NCBI GenBank assembly: GCA_025210455.1
Contig: JAOARQ010000047.1
Location: 180,896-244,895 of the forward strand
Length of the DNA: 64,000 nt
Reading direction: 5' to 3'
Source of the DNA: Pelagimonas sp.
Lineage (GTDB): Bacteria > Pseudomonadota > Alphaproteobacteria > Rhodobacterales > Rhodobacteraceae
Each line of letters opens with the position of its first letter. The first letter of the stretch is position 1. Under the pieces are notes generated by a model. It saw only the letters and a list, made by a program, of their open reading frames with translations. It was not told where the DNA came from and ran no database searches. Shown piece by piece: positions 35,975 through 44,197 of the stretch. The position numbers and the translations under genes were made by a program.

Positions 35975-38900
35975 ATGGCCTTGATTTCAAAAATCCGGTT
36001 TACCAAAATTGCCGGCCGTTTGCGCATCTATGAAATTGACCTGATCGAAACCTCGGGTGGGTTTCTTGTTAACTATCGCTATGGCTGGGATGGGCTTGAG
36101 CTGACCGAGGGCACACGCACCCCAGACCCTGTGACGCGTGAGATTGCTGATCAACTTGTTGAAAGCCTGAAATTGCGCTGCCGCCAACGCGGATTTCTTG
36201 AAGAAGGCGCACAAACTGCACCCGCGTCTGTTCCAGATAGCGCGCCCCTAGCCACGCCTGTTGCTGCGGATGAAAGCGCAGATGACATCTATGCGCATGG
36301 TTTGCTGTCGCGTCTTGAGCAGCTTGCAGCCCTCCCCGATGAACAGGCCGCTAAATTGCTGTGGTCTTTGGGTTTGCGCCGCGTCAGCGCGGCTCTGCCT
36401 AGGGTGCTGGATCTGGCCCCGGCGTTAAACGCCAAATCTCATCCGGCGACCTGCCGGGTACTGCCATATGCGATCTGGCATATGCGGTCGCCTGACTGGC
36501 ACCCTGATGCGATTGATCTTTTGGAAACCCTTGCAGCCTCATCAGACGATGCTACGGCTCAGGCAGCCCGCCTTGTTCTAAGCGAGCTGTCCAAAGATCC
36601 GGCACAATACGGCTGGCAGCTTGGGGATGATGTTCAGGCCATGCTGCAGGCTGATGCCGAAAGCGCAGCGCAGTCGTTGATACAGCGGTTCACAGCCTAT
36701 GCAGTGTCGGCAAAGTCATCCGAAATGACCCAAGAGCCGCTGTTAGCGCTTTATGCCTTATCGCGCCATGATGCGGATCTGCGGCGGGTGCTGTGCCTTG
36801 TGCTGAAACAGCTTGCGCTGGGGCCCGGAGTGATGCGCCCCTTGCGCCGGATTTTCAAAGCCTGCGAAGCCTTCGACGACGCCCCTGTTTTTGCCACCCT
36901 AGCCTGGCGTTTCGCCATAACCCCGCATGGCTATTCGGGCTGGGGCACCTACAACTATCGCACCGGAACGGTTTATTACGCCGATGAAATCCGCAAACCC
37001 AACCCCTCAATCGCATTTGGACGCACAACCAAAGACTATCTGAACCGCCGCATCGTGCGGCATCTGCGATCAACCGGCGGCTTTGGGCGGGCAGAATATG
37101 TCACGCTGGCGGCCATGTGCCTGATGGATGAACGCAATTGCCAGATTGATCAGGATGGCAATCATAGCTTTCCCGCGCGCGATTTCATCCTGGGCGATAC
37201 CAATGCCACAGCGCGTTCTGAACCCTTTCCCGATCTTTGGGATGAAGCACCGGGCATTTTGCTGGAAGTTCTGCTGAACACAGCCCATGCGGCAACCGCA
37301 GAATTTGCGACGCGCGCCTTGCAGGATAACTCTGAATACTGCCGCCGCATTCGACCGGGCGCAATCGGACGTCTGTTTCAAAAAGCACCAAAAGCCACCC
37401 GCGCCTTTGCCCTGCGGCTGGTTGAGGATCGGGCGGCCTCTGGGCAACTGTCTGTTGATCTGCTGTGCATTTTGGCTGCGCAGGATCTGGAGGGCGCGCA
37501 ACGGCTGGCGCAGTCTGCGCTGCAAATGGCCCCGGAAAGATGGCTATCCGATCCAGATGATGCGGCGCGGCTTTTGTTGGGCTTTACCCCCACAGCAACC
37601 GACTGGCTGGCGGATTTCCTTGCCACCGCCCCGCTAAATGAAGCTGCGGTATTGGATCGGCTTCTGGCGCGCGTTCAGGATTTGGACGCAAAAAGCGACC
37701 GACCCTTTGACAAATCCAAGGCCAAATCACTGGCGCAGGCGATTGCCGCACGCTTTGGCACTGCGATTTCGGCGCTGCCCGGCGATCGCTTGACGAAACT
37801 GTCAAACCACAATCTGCAGCCCAATCAGCTGTTTGCCCTGCGGCTGGCCGCTTGCCGCCCAGATGGGGCCGCGCTTTTTGATGCACAGGCTCTGGCTCAA
37901 TCCGCTGATCCCGAAATTCAGGCAAGCGCCGCCGCCCTTTTTGCCGGTGCGGACAAAGCCACTTTGTTGGCCTCAAGCGATCTTGTGGTCACGCTTTTGC
38001 TGCATGGCGAAGAAGAAAGCAGCGCCCTTGCGAAAACCGCCAGTTTGCGCCTTTTGGGTTTAGGCACAGATGGGCAAAACGCCGTTCTGCCGCCGCTGTT
38101 GAATGCTGTATATCAGGATGAACCCCGCGAAGGCGTGCATGATGAACTGGCCGATCTGTTTGGCCTGACCATAGAAAGTGGGGCGCAAGAGAGCGGTCAA
38201 ATGTTGCGCCAGGGTGTTTTGGCCATGGGGCCAACCGTGATCTGGAGCCTGATCCGCGCCCGCACCAAAATCGCCAGGGGTCTTGGCGCAACCGTGGTGC
38301 AGGACATGCCTGCCGACAGCTTTAGCCTGCGAAAAATCGCCCGTATCGGGGTTTGTGATCAAAAACTGGCGCGGGATTGGGCCATTGCCGCGCTTCGGAC
38401 GCGCAGCGCCGAGGTGGACCGCAGCCCGCAGGATATTTTCGCCGTGCTGGATGGCGATTGGGAAGACAGTCGCAAAGCAGCCTATGACCTGATCCGCGCG
38501 CAGGGCAGTGACAACTGGCCAGACGAGGCCGTGCTGGCGCTATGCGATTGTGTGTCAAAACCCGCTCAGGGCTTTGGCCGGGAATTGCTGGCGCTGCGGA
38601 TGAGCCCAGATAACGCGCCGGGCTTTCTGACGCGACTGGCCGAACACCCCGGACAGAGCTTTCGCCTGACAATCGCACGACTGATCCGCGAACACGCCGG
38701 TGACGATCCCAAGCGCCTGCGCCAGTTGGAGCCCGCATTGCGGCATCTGCTGCAACGTGTTCACGCCAGCCGCGCCGCCAAGGAACAGATCTGGCGCTTT
38801 CTGGAAGACCGGATTGCGCAGGGCACAGCCGAAGATCACAGCCTGATCGCGCCCATTTTGTCAGATATGGCGGCCTCTATCGTGCGCGTGGATCGGGATC

Positions 38901-38980
38901 GCGCGATTTCGCTGCTGGTTCTGCTGCGTCAGCGCAACCCTGCGGCAAAAGCCCCATCACTTTCGGAGGCCCGCACATGA
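35975..38980 (+). CDS. Retron-associated armadillo/HEAT-like repeat protein with WGR-like N-terminus
   Basis: First gene of the retron module. The 1001-residue product starts with a WGR-like region of about 65 residues (IYEIDLIETSGGFLVNYRYG, then QLVESLKLRCRQRGF), a fold known in PARP and MolR-type proteins as nucleic-acid binding. The rest, about 90-1000, is almost entirely amphipathic helices with Ala/Leu-rich repeats, consistent with ARM or HEAT solenoids. No catalytic motif is visible. I use the ATG at 35975; a GTG at 35963 is possible. It overlaps the next gene by 4 bp. The expected role is a scaffold or sensor in a retron defence complex. The 245 bp upstream hold only a weak CTTGC/GCAAG repeat. 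Confidence 0.78.
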   Translation: MALISKIRFTKIAGRLRIYEIDLIETSGGFLVNYRYGWDGLELTEGTRTPDPVTREIADQLVESLKLRCRQRGFLEEGAQTAPASVPDSAPLATPVAADESADDIYAHGLLSRLEQLAALPDEQAAKLLWSLGLRRVSAALPRVLDLAPALNAKSHPATCRVLPYAIWHMRSPDWHPDAIDLLETLAASSDDATAQAARLVLSELSKDPAQYGWQLGDDVQAMLQADAESAAQSLIQRFTAYAVSAKSSEMTQEPLLALYALSRHDADLRRVLCLVLKQLALGPGVMRPLRRIFKACEAFDDAPVFATLAWRFAITPHGYSGWGTYNYRTGTVYYADEIRKPNPSIAFGRTTKDYLNRRIVRHLRSTGGFGRAEYVTLAAMCLMDERNCQIDQDGNHSFPARDFILGDTNATARSEPFPDLWDEAPGILLEVLLNTAHAATAEFATRALQDNSEYCRRIRPGAIGRLFQKAPKATRAFALRLVEDRAASGQLSVDLLCILAAQDLEGAQRLAQSALQMAPERWLSDPDDAARLLLGFTPTATDWLADFLATAPLNEAAVLDRLLARVQDLDAKSDRPFDKSKAKSLAQAIAARFGTAISALPGDRLTKLSNHNLQPNQLFALRLAACRPDGAALFDAQALAQSADPEIQASAAALFAGADKATLLASSDLVVTLLLHGEEESSALAKTASLRLLGLGTDGQNAVLPPLLNAVYQDEPREGVHDELADLFGLTIESGAQESGQMLRQGVLAMGPTVIWSLIRARTKIARGLGATVVQDMPADSFSLRKIARIGVCDQKLARDWAIAALRTRSAEVDRSPQDIFAVLDGDWEDSRKAAYDLIRAQGSDNWPDEAVLALCDCVSKPAQGFGRELLALRMSPDNAPGFLTRLAEHPGQSFRLTIARLIREHAGDDPKRLRQLEPALRHLLQRVHASRAAKEQIWRFLEDRIAQGTAEDHSLIAPILSDMAASIVRVDRDRAISLLVLLRQRNPAAKAPSLSEART

Positions 38981-40629
38981 AGGTGACACATCGCTACGCG
39001 GGCCAGTCGTCAGCTGGGGATGGCGCCCTTGGATTTGCCCCTGATCTGACCCGCGATCCCACCTATTTTATCGGCAGGCTGGACAACACCGTTGCCTTTC
39101 GCGAAGCAATGTCGGTTCTGCATGCCGTCGTTACTTCGGATCAACGCCCCAAACCCACCAATAAAGACGCCTATTTTCGCTGGTTGGATGGGCAAAAGGC
39201 CACCCTGCTAGCCGAGGCCAAAACCCAGCACAGAAAAGACACTGAACGGCTGGCGGTTCTGCGGCAGGAACTGGCCACGCTGCGCAAAGAGGAACAGACC
39301 GCGCTGCGTCAGTATCGCACGGCAGAGGCCAAATACTTCAAATGGCTTTACAAAGTTGACCGTGAAGCCTGGTTTGTGCTGGATCCGGTGATCGCCGTGC
39401 ACCCCGATGAGATCTCATTTGAGTGCTTTTCCATCGACGAAAGCACCTATGGCCGTCTTTCGGTGGATCTGGAGATGTTCTCTGAGATTTCCGAATTTCA
39501 GACCGGCGTGACCAATATCGACTATAGTCAGAAGCTCTATGATGCCTTCCAGCAGATGCGGAGCTTCAAGGCCACTGATCTGCGGGTGGATCCCGATGGA
39601 TTTAATGCCGCCATTCAGGATGGTCAGGAAATCTATGAGGCCAAGATAGACCTGCCTGACAGTTGGCTGCGCGGGTTTTTGCAGGTCAGTTCTGCAATGA
39701 CCATGCCGCTGTCTAAAGTGCGGCTGCATCCGATGGACATGCACAATATCTGCGCCCTGCTGCGCCAACGCAAAGAGCTGCACGGGCCGCGGTCGCTTCG
39801 GTTCCGGCTGAAACCCGGTGCCCCGGTTGAGGTGGTCTTTGAACCCTGGAACCATGTACTGCGTTGTCCGCGCTCGGTTTGCATGGTTGAGCAAGAGCAG
39901 GAAATCCGTCTTTGGGGGCGGCGGCGGTTGCGTATTCTGGAACGCATGGTGCCGATCGCGCGTCATTTTGATCTGCATATGCTGGGGTCGGGCATGCCGA
40001 ATTTTGTTGTGGCCGATCTGGGACCGATGAAATTCACTCTTGGCCTGTCGGGCTGGACATCCAACGATTGGAGCGCGGCAGGCCGGTTTGACCTGCTGTC
40101 GCCGCGCAGGCGTGTACCTGCCGCGCTGAGCCGCCAGATATTGGATCATTTGCAGGGCAACTGGATTGGCTCGGGCCGCGAAATTGCCATGGCGATTGGG
40201 GCCAATGAACAGGATGTGGCCTCTGGCCTGACGGCGCTGGCGCAGGCTGGGCGGGTGATGTTTGATCTCGACAAAGGGTTCTGGCGGCTGCGTGAACTGA
40301 CGCGCGATCCGCTAAAGCTGGCGGATCTGCGCTTTGCCAATGACGTTGAACAGCAGGCCGATACGCTGTTCGCTGCCGGTCTGGTTGAGCTGAACTCGCT
40401 GACGCAGGACCAGATCACTGGCAAGGTTACGGAAGATGGCCGGGTGTACGAACCCATTGTTGAAACCGACGCGGATGAGCGCATCACAGGGGGCCGTTGT
40501 GGATGCTGGCAAGTGCAGAATTTCAAACTGCGCAAAGGCCCCTGCGCCCATATGCTGGCGCTGCGCCGGGCTGCTGAAACCAAAAAATACGACGCAAAGG
40601 TCAGCGCCGTTGCGGGGTGGCGTGTATGA
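38977..40629 (+). CDS. Retron-associated winged-helix and SWIM zinc-finger protein
   Basis: Second gene of the retron module, 550 residues. The C-terminus has a SWIM zinc finger, C508-x-C510-x12-C523-x-H525, inside GGRCGCWQVQNFKLRKGPC. SWIM domains bind DNA or proteins. Ahead of it, about residues 386-441 fit a winged helix (RQILDHLQGNW, then GREIAMAIGANEQDVASGL). The N-terminal 350 residues contain a charged helical stretch near 70-125 and otherwise no recognised motif. Type XIII retrons, as I recall them, encode exactly a winged-helix/SWIM protein beside an ARM protein. It overlaps the ARM gene by 4 bp and ends about 65 bp before the predicted msr-msd RNA. Confidence 0.8.
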   Translation: MKVTHRYAGQSSAGDGALGFAPDLTRDPTYFIGRLDNTVAFREAMSVLHAVVTSDQRPKPTNKDAYFRWLDGQKATLLAEAKTQHRKDTERLAVLRQELATLRKEEQTALRQYRTAEAKYFKWLYKVDREAWFVLDPVIAVHPDEISFECFSIDESTYGRLSVDLEMFSEISEFQTGVTNIDYSQKLYDAFQQMRSFKATDLRVDPDGFNAAIQDGQEIYEAKIDLPDSWLRGFLQVSSAMTMPLSKVRLHPMDMHNICALLRQRKELHGPRSLRFRLKPGAPVEVVFEPWNHVLRCPRSVCMVEQEQEIRLWGRRRLRILERMVPIARHFDLHMLGSGMPNFVVADLGPMKFTLGLSGWTSNDWSAAGRFDLLSPRRRVPAALSRQILDHLQGNWIGSGREIAMAIGANEQDVASGLTALAQAGRVMFDLDKGFWRLRELTRDPLKLADLRFANDVEQQADTLFAAGLVELNSLTQDQITGKVTEDGRVYEPIVETDADERITGGRCGCWQVQNFKLRKGPCAHMLALRRAAETKKYDAKVSAVAGWRV

Positions 40630-40693
40630 GACGAGTTATTCAGAAATTTCCCGCGAAACGACGCTTGAGCACCGACTGCTCGCGTATTAACGT

Positions 40694-40920
40694 AGGATCC
40701 AAGACAAGAGGCCGGGGGCCTTGCATCCTGGGCGGCGCTTCGCCGTCCGAGCCAAACGACCGCACATGCATCGCTGGCTCGATCTTCACGATGCGGACCC
40801 AGCCCCGGTATGTTGCTTGCCGTTTGAGTTCGCAGAACTCAAGGCAACATACCGGAGCGGGTCCGCTGGGAGTTGATCGATCCAGCCCTGAGAGCTGTTC
40901 GAAGGCACCGGTCCTCTTGT
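40694..40920 (+). ncRNA. Predicted retron msr-msd RNA
   Basis: The gap before the RT gene is highly structured. A stem AGGAT/ATCCT encloses AGGCC/GGCCT (40694-40729). GGGCGGCG-CTT-CGCCGTCC (40730-40748) is an 8-bp stem (one G-U) with a three-base loop, like the msr stem that retron RTs recognise. GAGCCA/TGGCTC follows (40749-40780). The long msd-like hairpin spans 40793-40866: GCGGACCC/GGGTCCGC, then CCGGTATGTTGC/GCAACATACCGG, then TTGAGTTC/GAACTCAA with loop GCA. ACAAGAGG (40704-40711) and CCTCTTGT (40913-40920) could be the a1/a2 pair. Exact ends, the branching G and the promoter are not determined. A weak TTGAGC to TATTAA promoter lies at 40665-40690. Confidence 0.78.
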
Positions 40921-40954
40921 TCCTTTCCCGCACAGATCTGATCAGAGGTGTCGC

Positions 40955-42880
40955 ATGAGCACCCGGTCGCAGCTGCGTGAACGCATTCGCCAGTCTTCGC
41001 TGGATGAGGTTGTTCTGGAAGAAATGATCCGCCACGGGTTTTGGGGCCGGGATCAGGCGATCCCAGATCTGCCGCAGGATTTCTTTGAACGTCGCAGGGA
41101 ACTTCAAAGCGAAATTCAGGATATTCTGACCCGCGACCGCCGTCTGGCCAACCCGGATCTGGCGCTGCAAGAAATCATGAAAGAGCGTATGCGCGAAGCC
41201 CGCCTGAAACGGGTTGAAACCAAGCGCAAAGAAATCGAAGCCCGTAACGCCCGTGGGCTGGCTTTTGACAAAAAGCGGCGCGAAAATGTGCTGAGCCTTG
41301 GGGATAGTTCGTCTGCGCCTCTGCATAAAACGGACGCGGATCTGGACCTGCTGTTGGCACAGGATCTGCCCCTGATTGACGGTGCACTGTCCCTGTCAGA
41401 GGCCATGGGCATCGGGCTACCAGAGCTGAAGTTTCTGACCTATGACCGCCGCGTCGCCAATCAGACCCATTATCAAAGCTTTGAGATTTCAAAGAAAACC
41501 GGCGGTACACGGCAGATCTTTGCCCCCAAACCACGGATGAAGCGGGCGCAATACTGGATTTTGGACAACATCCTGAATGATCTGCCCCTGCACGATGCCG
41601 CACATGGGTTTCGCGAAGGGCGGTCGATTGTCACCAATGCGCAGCCACATGTGGGGCAGCAACTGGTGATCAATATGGATCTGAAAGATTTCTTTCCAAC
41701 CATCACCTACCCGCGCGTCAAAGGCCTGTTTGCCAGCATGGGCTATGCCGAGGCGGATGCGGCGCTTTTGGCGCTGATCTGTACCGAAGCTGATCGCGAC
41801 CCCATCGAAATTGATGGGCAGACATGGCATGTAGCTATGGGGCCGCGCAAAACCCCGCAGGGCGCGCCCACCAGCCCGGCGATTGCCAATCTGGTCACCC
41901 GAAAGCTGGATCGTCGCCTGACAGGTCTGGCAAAGCGCTTTGGCCTGACATACACCCGCTATGCGGATGACCTGAGCTTTTCCGGCGATATGCTGTCTGA
42001 TCAGGGATTAAAGGGCTTTCACGCTGCCGCGCAGGCGATTGTTGCGGATGAAGGCTTTGTCATTCACCCGGACAAAACCCGCTTTATGCGCCGCGGCGAC
42101 CGACAGGAGGTCACCGGGCTTGTGGTGAACGATAAGGTTTCGGTCCCACGTGAAGAACGGCGCAAGTTCCGGGCCTGGCTGCATCAGGCGGAAAAAACCG
42201 GCCAGCCAACCCAGCCATTCCGGGCGGGGAATCCCGTCACCTCTGGGCAGGGCTATGCCTCATTTTTGTATATGGTCGGCGGCACCGAAGGCCTAGCACT
42301 GGCAGAACGGGCCTGGCAGGTGCTGGGGCGCCAGACCGGCGTCACTGCCGATCAGGTCGAAGACGCGGAACACTTTCGTCACGCCAGTGCCTACGGCCGC
42401 CCGCCTCACCCCGATTGGTGGCAACCCCAAGAGCCCCCGGCTTTTGTGCCGATCCCGCTGCCCAAATTTGCCCGCAAAGATCAAAAGGTGGAAAGTGGCC
42501 AAAGCAATATTCCATCCGCAGGCAATCGAAATATCGCATCGCGTCACCGGCGCGCCGCCCCGGCGGATGGACACCGCAGCGATGCTGCGCTGCGCCGGGC
42601 GGATCATCTGGATCAGCTACGCCCCGAAGGACAGGGGTTCAGCTTTGTTGAACGGCTGTTCCGACTGATCCTGACGCTGGCGGCCATGGCGTTTCAGTTC
42701 CTGCCCGCCCTTGGCACATTGATTGCCGTGGTTCTGCTGTACTTCATCTGGAAACCACCCGGCGGCTATAAAGGCATGGACAGTTTCTGGGGCGCGGCAA
42801 GAGTCTGGGGAAAGCTGGTTTTAGGGCTGATCGCCGGAAACGTCATTGTCGTGGTGACGATATTAATCTTGGCATCATAG
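40955..42880 (+). CDS. Retron reverse transcriptase with C-terminal hydrophobic segments
   Basis: Makes the msDNA of the retron from the RNA just upstream. Of 641 residues, the RT domain spans about 160-460. It has catalytic D242 in NMDLKDFFPT, PQGAPTSP at 301-308 and YADD at 336-339 with the other two Asp. The retron-specific NAxxH (NAQPH, 228-232) and VTG (386-388) are present. There is no maturase or endonuclease domain. The first 150 residues are a charged, probably helical extension. Unusually, residues about 567-599 and 620-641 are strongly hydrophobic and look like membrane segments after a basic, low-complexity linker. AGAGGTG precedes the ATG. Confidence 0.92.
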   Translation: MSTRSQLRERIRQSSLDEVVLEEMIRHGFWGRDQAIPDLPQDFFERRRELQSEIQDILTRDRRLANPDLALQEIMKERMREARLKRVETKRKEIEARNARGLAFDKKRRENVLSLGDSSSAPLHKTDADLDLLLAQDLPLIDGALSLSEAMGIGLPELKFLTYDRRVANQTHYQSFEISKKTGGTRQIFAPKPRMKRAQYWILDNILNDLPLHDAAHGFREGRSIVTNAQPHVGQQLVINMDLKDFFPTITYPRVKGLFASMGYAEADAALLALICTEADRDPIEIDGQTWHVAMGPRKTPQGAPTSPAIANLVTRKLDRRLTGLAKRFGLTYTRYADDLSFSGDMLSDQGLKGFHAAAQAIVADEGFVIHPDKTRFMRRGDRQEVTGLVVNDKVSVPREERRKFRAWLHQAEKTGQPTQPFRAGNPVTSGQGYASFLYMVGGTEGLALAERAWQVLGRQTGVTADQVEDAEHFRHASAYGRPPHPDWWQPQEPPAFVPIPLPKFARKDQKVESGQSNIPSAGNRNIASRHRRAAPADGHRSDAALRRADHLDQLRPEGQGFSFVERLFRLILTLAAMAFQFLPALGTLIAVVLLYFIWKPPGGYKGMDSFWGAARVWGKLVLGLIAGNVIVVVTILILAS

Positions 42881-42882
42881 AA

Positions 42883-42909
42883 CAGAGGGGGCCACATCAG
42901 CCCCCTCTG
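42883..42909. terminator. Bidirectional terminator between the retron RT and fuconate dehydratase genes
   Basis: CAGAGGGGGC and GCCCCCTCTG form a perfect 10-bp stem with a 7-base loop, two bases after the RT stop and ten before the end of the convergent gene. ACAGTTTTG follows on the plus strand. It marks the right boundary of the retron transcript. Confidence 0.8.
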
Positions 42910-42919
42910 ACAGTTTTGA

Positions 42920-44197
42920 TTATCCCGCAGTGAACTCATAGGTTTTGATGCTCTCGGGTTTCATTTCTATCGAAAACCCCGGGCGTGTTGGCGCAGTGTA
43001 AGCCCCGTTTTCGATGATGCAGGGATCAACGAAGTGTTCGTGCAGGTGATCCACGAACTCGATCCGGCGGTCATCTTTTTCACCGCAGCTCGCAACATAG
43101 TCGATCATCGACATATGCTGAACATATTCGCACAGGCCAACCCCCCCGGCATGAGGCCAGACCGGCAGGCCGTATTTATGTGCGATCAGCATGACTGCCA
43201 GCACTTCGTTCAACCCGCCCATGCGGCAGCTGTCGATCTGCACCACGTCGATGGCACCAGCGACAATCAGCTGTTTGAACATGATCCGGTTCTGACACAT
43301 TTCGCCAGTAGCCACTTTGATCGGCGCCACACCTTCGCGGATCGCCTTATGCCCCAGCACATCATCCGGGCTGGTGGGTTCTTCGATGAACAAAGGTTTG
43401 GCAAAGGCCAGTTTTCCGACCCAGTCAATCGCCTGGTCCACTTCCCAGACCTGATTGGCATCAATCATGATGTTCATCTCATCGCCCAGCTCTTCGCGGG
43501 CGATGGTCAGGCGGCGAATGTCGTCTTCCAGATCGCGCCCCACCTTGAATTTGGTGTGCGTAAAGCCAGATGTGCGCGCCTCGCGGCACAGGCGGCGCAA
43601 CTTATCGTCGGGATAGCCCAGCCACCCCGCCGACGTTGTATAGCAGGGATAGCCTTCTGCGCGCAGCCTGGCGATGCGGTCCGCTTTGCCCGCTTCGGCC
43701 TTTTGCAGGATCTCAAGCGCCTCTTCAGGGGTCAGCGCATCGGTGAGATAGCGGAAATCAATCAGGCGAACGATTTCCTCGGGGGTCATTTCAGACACCA
43801 GTTCCCAGACCGGTTTGCCCGCCTCTTTCGCCCATAGATCCCAGGCGGCGTTGATCACGGCACCCGCAGCCATATGAATGGCCCCCTTGTCCGGGCCAAT
43901 CCAGCGCAGCTGACTATCGCCGGTGATGTGACGCCAGAACCGCCCCATATCCTCGGTGATCCAGCTCAGCTCCAGATCCTGCACCAGAGCGGCCAGTGAC
44001 CGCAGCGCAGCCACACAGATTTCGTTGCCACGCCCGATGGTAAAGGTCAGCCCATGCCCTTCATGTCCCCCATCGGTTTCAAGCACGATATAGGCCGCCG
44101 AGTAATCCGGATCGGGATTCATCGCATCCGAGCCATCCAGCTGCTCAGAGGTGGGGAACCTTAAATCATGCGTGCGAATGCCGGTGATTTTGGTCAT
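42920..44197 (-). CDS. fucD: L-fuconate dehydratase
   Basis: Dehydrates L-fuconate to 2-keto-3-deoxy-L-fuconate. The 425-residue enolase-superfamily enzyme has the acid/base Lys in HTKFKVGRDLEDD at about 218-230. Metal ligands lie in NIMIDANQVW, LFIEEPTSPDD and KVATGEMCQNR, and the late VWPHAGGVGLCEYVQHM stretch carries the His. The N-terminal cap shows DLRFPTSEQLDGSDAMNPDPD, typical of the FucD/ENOSF1 group. It is the last gene of the fucose operon and overlaps the FAH-family hydrolase by 4 bp. Confidence 0.93.
   Translation of the reverse strand: MTKITGIRTHDLRFPTSEQLDGSDAMNPDPDYSAAYIVLETDGGHEGHGLTFTIGRGNEICVAALRSLAALVQDLELSWITEDMGRFWRHITGDSQLRWIGPDKGAIHMAAGAVINAAWDLWAKEAGKPVWELVSEMTPEEIVRLIDFRYLTDALTPEEALEILQKAEAGKADRIARLRAEGYPCYTTSAGWLGYPDDKLRRLCREARTSGFTHTKFKVGRDLEDDIRRLTIAREELGDEMNIMIDANQVWEVDQAIDWVGKLAFAKPLFIEEPTSPDDVLGHKAIREGVAPIKVATGEMCQNRIMFKQLIVAGAIDVVQIDSCRMGGLNEVLAVMLIAHKYGLPVWPHAGGVGLCEYVQHMSMIDYVASCGEKDDRRIEFVDHLHEHFVDPCIIENGAYTAPTRPGFSIEMKPESIKTYEFTAG

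Noticed and set aside
40640..41326. 228-codon open frame on the minus strand over the retron RNA and RT start
   Set aside because: It covers the structured msr-msd region and the RT N-terminus in antisense, with no family pattern and no good ribosome-binding site.
40955..42880. Group II intron, DGR or Abi-type reverse transcriptase
   Set aside because: No maturase or HNH domain, no intron ends, and no template/variable repeat pair seen. NAQPH and VTG motifs plus the upstream RNA fit a retron.
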